A stretch of DNA of 64,000 bases. It comes from Paragorgia papillata (lineage: Eukaryota; Cnidaria; Anthozoa; Scleralcyonacea; Coralliidae). The notes under the pieces were generated by a model. The model saw only the letters and a list, made by a program, of their open reading frames with translations. It did not search any database and had not been told where the DNA came from. This document shows positions 58,463-64,000 of the stretch, piece by piece. The position numbers and the translations under genes were made by a program. The stretch's first letter is position 1, and each line of letters starts with the position of its first letter. The DNA is taken from the NCBI GenBank assembly GCA_035771165.1, contig JAWNZC010000409.1:186001-250000 (forward strand), read 5' to 3'.

Positions 58463-59500
58463 AACGTCGCGCAGATCTATTATCAGTAAGATAAACTCGA
58501 AACAGTGCACAGTGGCAAAACAAAATGATTGTTTCTGATGATTTGTATACATCAAATTGGAGAAGTCTTCTTCAGCTCTTAGAACACATGGTTCATTAGA
58601 GTTAAAGACAACTCTACCATTCCAAGATCCCTTGATGATGCAGCGTTCGCAAGAATAATAGCCTGTGTGTCCAATTATACACTTCAAAAAGCTTCTAGCA
58701 GGAGCATCACATAAAAAGCACAAAATATTTAAACTTAATTTATGAGATTCAAAGCTTAGGCCATCACGCTTGAGCTTGACAAGTTCTTGAAGAAAGTCAT
58801 CTAGGTACTCTTCAACTGAGGTTGGCTTTGCATTGCCATAAAACAATGCAATAACAAACACTTTAAGGTCCCCCAAAACAACCTAGGATAGGCCAGAATT
58901 GAGCACTAGATGATTTGAACAGTGGAAGGCCATCTACATTGACCTTCAGTTGGATAGTTTTATGGTTCTCTATAAATGATGGGTTCTGTGACAGTATTTC
59001 ACATACACCATGCTCTATGCCAAGATATATATACTGCCCACCGCACTTTGCCAAAGTTGTTATTTCCCGGGGAGTAGCTAAAAGTGTCCGACTGTCCTTT
59101 GGAAGGCAATGTCCTTCTTGTCGTAAAATTCCCTACAGTTCATTTACAACACCTCTCTGACATTTATTTTTTGCTGCCCATGTTGCCAATTGTTTGCGTA
59201 AAGTAATGGGTGAAACACTAGAGGTACCAATGTCATTCTCAGTTTCCATGCCATCACAATCAGAGCTATTGGAAGTTGTATTAATATATTCTTGATCACT
59301 GTCATAACATGCAGCCAGAGCAGTATTTGACTGTTGACCATTACTCGATCACTATCTTCATCAAAATTATCATAATGGGGAATATTGCTTGCATTTATAT
59401 CTTCATCAGGTATATTGTTCTCATCCTCATTACTGGTACCATACTCAGCAATAGTGCTTGCCTCAGCTCTAAACCTGCGATAGCTTCTCCAGTATGCCAT
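58463..59500 (-). pseudogene. Transposase remnant, CACTA/EnSpm-related animal group
   Basis: From an ATG at 59500 (MAYWRSYRRFRAEASTIAEY) the coding trace changes frame twice and has an in-frame TAG at 59133-59135. In order it shows SVSPITLRKQLATWAAK, ILRQEGHCLPKDSRTLLATP and GGQYIYLGIEHGV. Then NVDGLPLFKSSSAQFWPILG and, after a frameshift near 58870, VIALFYGNAKPTSVEEYLDD, LCDAPARSFLKCIIGHTGYY and SCERC. The pattern D-G-L-P-x-FKSS...FWPIL and DAPAR...GHTGYYSCERC is a well-known signature of a multicopy animal transposase family. The D, the downstream D and the CxxC are visible. The C-terminal part is cut off by the nested element at 57915-58462. Inactive. Confidence 0.75.
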
Positions 59501-59523
59501 ATTGTCAACACCAACCTTTATAT

Positions 59524-61215
59524 ATAATGTTAAAAAACTCGGCTTACTGGCACATACTACACTGAGTACATTTCATTCTATTGACAGCACCATTTGGTGT
59601 GCTAGCAGTAGAAGGGGGGGGGGGGGGGAGTCATACCACTCCCCTCACTACTGTACATAGCATGCCAATACACCATATACTACAGATGAAAGTATATATT
59701 GTATATAATTGTATTTATGGTTTCCTAAAGTAAACTACTTGTATATAACTGTACATGTAGTTGCGAGAAAAGGTGATTTTTTATAGGCCCACGTTTATTT
59801 CAAAGCACATAATTGTGTTATATTTATATATATATATGTTTTTTGCTTTAATTGCATAATATATACTGTAATAACAAATTGCTGTTGTTAAATTCAAACT
59901 TTCTTTTAATAAAATCTTTAATATCAAAACACAGGCACAATTAGTTTTGCCAGTGAAGAAGAAACTTAACGTAACTTTTGGAAGCACTGGCCCAAAACTA
60001 TAACATTGACCAACATTTAAAAAGTGCACCAAAATTATGAAAATATATATAATCACTTGTAACTTATGCAACGTATTAATACATGGACCATGGTAATACT
60101 TGTAAAAGACATGCTAATTTCTCTGCCAAAAGTTTAAACAAACGTTTGAAAACTGCATAATAATACACTTTATTTAAGCCCCAAACTAGCTAGTGGTGGC
60201 TTTCAACTGACTTTGTTATGTCTGTTGTTGTGTTTTACGATAAAGTTGCATTAATATAGAGTCGGAAATAGAGTGCTTTTCGCCTAGTTGTACTTTGTCT
60301 TCGTGAAACAAATACGGCAGGTTCAGCTCTGCTGAAAAAGACGGGCTTTCTATAAGTATACTTTGAACATTCAATGAAAGTTTGGAACTTCACTTTTATT
60401 TGCCTCTCGAAGACAAAGTACTCTATTTCTGACTGTATATTAATGAAAATGTATCTTAAAACACTACAACAAACATAATAAAGTCATTTCAAAGCCACCA
60501 CTGTGACTGAATAATATCTAACGGCCTATTTTCGGTAAAGCAAATATAAAGTCTTACACAGTTGCAAAAGCCCGCCTTTTTATTGTTTCACTTTTGATAA
60601 TTTTTTATTTATACCTCATGTAATGAAAAGACATGATGAAGTTTAACTAACCTGTTAGTTCTTTCTTTTCTTCTGTCTTCTTTCTTTCTTTTTCAAACAA
60701 TTGACGATTTATAAGCAATAACCTTTATTATATTATATTAAAAACGTTGGGAAAACTCGGTATTGGTAATAAAAAACGATCTGTTACCGTGACAACCGTG
60801 TGTTACGTGCAGAGACTGGGCTCTATTGTGACCAATTATGGTAAAAATATCCATATAAGGTACTTATAATAGGCCCATCATTATTTATTAACTGGGGCCG
60901 GTTTTGAAGGACTCTAGACTTAAAAAATATTCGGAGGCATTTAACATGTCGTGTCCAACTTATCCGCTGGACAATATATTTGAAACTTTTCTGTACGCAT
61001 GTTTGTTAGGGGTGAGGGGGAGTGTGGTCACAATTTGGAAATGTTTCAGTCTAATTAGGGAGAGAAGACTATCACCCGGGGTTCAAATAATAAGACTTTT
61101 TAAAACTTTACTATAAATGTTAGTCACGGCTACGTTAATCAAGTACTTAATATATAGTTTCACCGGGGTAATTGTATGTAGTTTTTCTTTTATTTATGGG
61201 ACGAAATCAGCCACG
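59524..61215. other. Interior of the 7.3-kb element, no gene seen
   Basis: Contains a poly(G) run at about 59613-59626. A loose inverted pair AGTCGGAAATAGAGTGCTTT (60260) / ACTCTATTTCTGACT (60421) suggests another foldback. No coding exon is supported. Confidence 0.4.
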
Positions 61216-61219
61216 ATTT

Positions 61220-62128
61220 CAACGTTGAAAAAATAACCGACATTTAATTGACGTTAATTTCCTGCATTTCGATCTTGAAACAACGTACGTCGATTTGTCG
61301 ATGTCAAGTCGACGGCACAAAATCAATCTTGATTCAACGTTGAAACAACGTCCAATTGACGTCGATTCAAACGTTTGCTTGTCGATGTTGAAACAACGTC
61401 GATTTTTCGTCATCAAACAACGTCACAAAACCAACCTTGATTCAAAGGTTGAATCGACGTCAATTAATTGACGTTGATTCAACGTTTGTATGTCGATGTT
61501 GAAACAACGTCGATTTTTGGTCGTTTAATCGACGTCACAAAATCAATCTTGGTTTGACGTTGAATCGACGTCAATTAATTGACGTTGATTCAACGTTTGT
61601 ATGTCGATGTTGAAACAACGTCGATTTTTGGTCGTTAATCGACGTCACAAAATCAATCTTGGTTTGACGTTGAATCGACGTCAATTAATTGACGTTGATT
61701 CAACGTTTGTATGTCGATGTTGAAACAAACGTCGATTTTTGGTCGTTAATCGACGTCACAAAACAAACCTTGGTTCGACGTTGAATCGACGTCACTTTAT
61801 TGACGTTGATTCAACGTTTATATGTCGATGTTGAAACAACGTCGATTTTTGGCCGTTAATCGACGTCACAAAACCAACCTTGCTTCGACGTTGAATCGAC
61901 GTCAATTAATTGACGTCGATTCAACGTTAGCGTATCGATGTTGAAACAACGTCGATTTGTCGTTGTCAAGTCGACGTCACAAAATAAACCTTGATTCAAC
62001 GTTGAAACAACGTCAATTAATTGACGTTGATTTAACGTTTGTAAAACGACGTCAAAACAACGTCGATATTAGGTTGTCGACGTCGCGACCTTGCTTCAAC
62101 CAAAATGCAACGTCGAAACAACGTCGTG
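61220..62128 (+). repeat. Right subterminal array, about 111-bp unit, about 8 copies
   Basis: TGTCGATGTTGAAACAACGT recurs near 61381, 61492, 61602, 61712, 61823 and 61934. Each unit contains ATTAATTGACGTTGATTCAA and a GACGTCACAAAA segment. It is related in vocabulary, not in sequence order, to the left array. Confidence 0.9.
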
Positions 62129-62139
62129 TGCCCGCTGGG

Positions 62140-62469
62140 AAAGTAGTATTGTACTCTCGTTTCAGTAATTAGTAACCAGGGACTTTAAGATCTACGACTT
62201 CAACCTCAACGACGACGTCCTCTAAACAAAATAATTATTTTTGCAGAACAAAGAGAATGAATCATTTTACACCCAACACCGTCCTCGTTCTTTATACAAC
62301 GCCATTTAGAGCATTTTCACGTCTTCAGGACGACGTCAACGGCCAAAAGATGAGAACTGTTGCTTGAGATAATTTACTTCAATTCAGTGTACTACAATCA
62401 CTTTAGCAAAACTGGGGCGTTTTGCAAGTCATTAAACTACCTTCAAATATCAAATATAATAGTCACCCA
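62140..62469. other. Unannotated spacer
   Basis: Between the 7.3-kb element and the AAGATCTT array. No gene or repeat recognised. Confidence 0.4.
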
Positions 62470-63722
62470 GGTGAAAATCTTTTCAAGATCTTACAAGATC
62501 TTGTAAGATCTTGTAAGATCTTGTAAGATCTTGTAAGATCTTGTAAGATCTTAAATAAGATCTTATAAGAAATTTCTTATAAGATCTTATAAGATCCTGT
62601 AAGATCTTGTAAGATCTTGTAAGATCTTGTAAGATCTTGTAAGATCTTGTAAGATCTTAAATAAGATCTTATAAGAAATTTCTTATAAGATCTTATAAGA
62701 TCTTACAAAGATCTTGTAAGATCTTATAAGATCTTGAAAGATCTTGTAAGATCTTAAATAAGATCTTATAAGAAAATTCTTATAAGATCTTACAAAATTT
62801 TATAAGATCTTGTAAGATCTTGTAAGATCTTGTACGATCTTGTAAGATCTTAAATAAGATCTTATAAGAAAATTCTTATAAGATCTTATAAGATCTTACA
62901 AAGATCTTGTAAGATCTTATAAGATCTTGAAAGGTCTTGTAAGATCTTAAATAAGATCTTATAAGAAAATTCTTATAAGATCTTATAAGATCTTACAAAA
63001 TTTTATAAGATCTTGTAAGATCTTGTAAGATCTTGTACGATCTTGTAAGATCTTAAATAAGATCTTATAAGAAAATTCTTGTAAGATCTTATAAGATCTT
63101 ACAAAATCTTATAAGATCTTATAAGATATTGTAAGCTGATCTTGTAAGATCTTGTAAGATCTTAAATAAGATCTTATAAGAAATTTCTTATAAGATCTTA
63201 TAAGATCTTACAAAGATCTTGTAAGATCTTATAAGATCTTGAAAGATCTTGTAAGATCTTAAATAAGATCTTATAAGAAAAATTCTTATAAGATCTTATA
63301 AGATCTTACAAAATTTTATAAGATCTTGTAAGATCTTGTAAGATCTTGTACGATCTTGTAAGATCTTAAATAAGATCTTATAAGAAAATTCTTATAAGAT
63401 CTTATAAGATCTTACAAAGATCTTGTAAGATCTTATAAGATCTTGAAAGGTCTAGTAAGATCTTAAATAAGATCTTATAAGAAAATTCTTATAAGATCTT
63501 ATAAGATCTTACAAAATTTTATAAGATCTTGTAAGATCTTGTAAGATCTTGTACGATCTTGTAAGATCTTAAATAAGATCTTATAAGAAAATTCTTGTAA
63601 GATCTTATAAGATCTTACAAAATCTTATAAGATCTTATAAGATATTGTAAGCTGATCTTGTAAAATCTTGTAAGATCTTAAATAAGATCTTATAAGAAAT
63701 TTCTTATAAGATATTATTTAAG
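62470..63722. repeat. Palindromic AAGATCTT array with a 516-bp higher-order period
   Basis: The array is almost entirely AAGATCTTGT, AAGATCTTAT and TTCTTATAAGAA words, nearly every one self-complementary. Basic units of about 97-110 bp are marked by AAGATCTTAAATAAGATCTT (near 62553, 62659, 62755, 62852, 62949, 63053, 63163, 63260, 63368, 63465, 63570 and 63680). A rare variant GTAAGCTGATCTTGTAA occurs at 63135 and 63651, exactly 516 bp apart. The intervening variants (GAAAGATC, GAAAGGTC) repeat in the same order, so a 516-bp block is duplicated. Confidence 0.9.
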
Positions 63723-63769
63723 ATCTTGAACCAAATTTTGCATAAAGCTCACTAGATCTTTTGGAAATC

Positions 63770-63980
63770 TAAATCCAATGGAATATTCTGTTGGATTTTT
63801 TTTTCAACAGAATATTCTGTTGGATATTCTGTATGACACTAAAGTGTCAATAGAATATTCTATTGGATTTTCTATAGCATATTTGGTTTTTCTTCCACAA
63901 AGTATTATATTAGATTTTCTATATGAGGCCAATAGAACATTCTATTGAATATTCTCTAGAATATTCTATTCATTCGATTT
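63770..63980. repeat. AGAATATTCT palindrome cluster
   Basis: At least six AGAATATTCT or close variants (GGAATATTCT, GGATATTCT) are interspersed with CTATTGGATTTTCTAT. It is separate in sequence from the AAGATCTT array but built on the same principle, and continues towards the window edge. Confidence 0.7.
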
Positions 63981-64000
63981 TTTATTCATCTCTAAGTTAT

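Larger units (their letters stand above)
54812..62139. mobile_element. 7.3-kb DNA transposon with unlike tandem arrays at its ends
   Basis: The left end CCCAGCGGGC (54812-54821) is mirrored by GCCCGCTGGG (62130-62139), and AA follows or precedes both. Just inside, each end carries a tandem array of ACGTTGA/TCAACGT and GACGTC words, but with different units (133 bp left, 111 bp right). Only about 10-12 terminal bases pair, so this is not a long-TIR element. A minus-strand transposase remnant (58463-59500) and a possible last exon (55617-55732) lie inside, with a nested TIR element and foldbacks. Transposase features resemble a CACTA/EnSpm-related animal group; superfamily is uncertain. Confidence 0.7.

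Noticed and set aside
62470..63722. CRISPR-like array
   Set aside because: No unique spacers: repeats are contiguous, palindromic and with higher-order structure in an animal genome. The same reasoning excludes the arrays at 54830 and 61220.

Overview
This window is nuclear DNA from an animal, most likely a marine non-bilaterian such as a cnidarian or sponge. The reasons are spliced coding exons with GT/AG junctions, AT-rich intergenic DNA full of (TA)n and (TTTA)n, tRNA-derived SINEs, and a crowd of TIR, foldback and MITE elements. It also holds BEL/Pao and LINE remnants and multicopy RecQ-like fragments. The phylum is an inference from element style; no single-copy marker settles it. There is no bacterial operon, rRNA, canonical tRNA or CRISPR array.

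Layout. 1-0.73 kb: 5' part of an intact-looking RecQ-like helicase on the minus strand, leaving the window. 0.8-8 kb: mostly non-coding, with a probable promoter plus first exon (3.46-3.79 kb), a LINE 3' end, and the first of three hammerhead ribozymes fused to (TA)n. 8.2-11.3 kb: an inverted duplication carrying divergent first exons and several foldbacks. 13.9-14.6 kb: BEL/Pao gag remnant. 15.7 kb: the best hammerhead. 16.6 kb: Harbinger-type MITE. 17.6 kb: last exon of a gene with a YSGRPDPSW motif. 19.8-26.9 kb: three copies of one TIR family (ends CAACCTCG...) with 9-bp target duplications, one holding a RecQ exon, and a TTAA element. 28.9 kb: G-rich minisatellite. 31.9-34.3 kb: CACTA-like element with palindrome arrays. 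34.7-35.3 kb: two tandemly duplicated symmetric exons. 37.2-40.1 kb: decayed fusion of a Mutator-like transposase and a DEDDh exonuclease. 40.1-46.7 kb: a giant interrupted palindrome with two later insertions, each with a 9-bp duplication and a matching empty site in the opposite arm. 47.5 kb: predicted mitochondrial membrane protein. 48-51.1 kb: 3-kb TIR element. 51.2-53.8 kb: a complete three-exon gene. 54.3 kb: RecQ exon with an altered Walker A. 54.8-62.1 kb: 7.3-kb transposon with different tandem arrays at its two ends and a broken transposase. 62.5-64 kb: higher-order array of AAGATCTT palindromes, then AGAATATTCT palindromes.

The window is therefore gene-poor and dominated by layered transposition. 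The most notable signals are three type I hammerhead ribozymes, each joined at the same base to a (TA)n tract; the Mutator-type family with 9-bp duplications, one member carrying a helicase exon; the transposase-exonuclease fusion beside it; and several elements built from tandem palindromes. All gene models are read by eye; splice sites are predictions.
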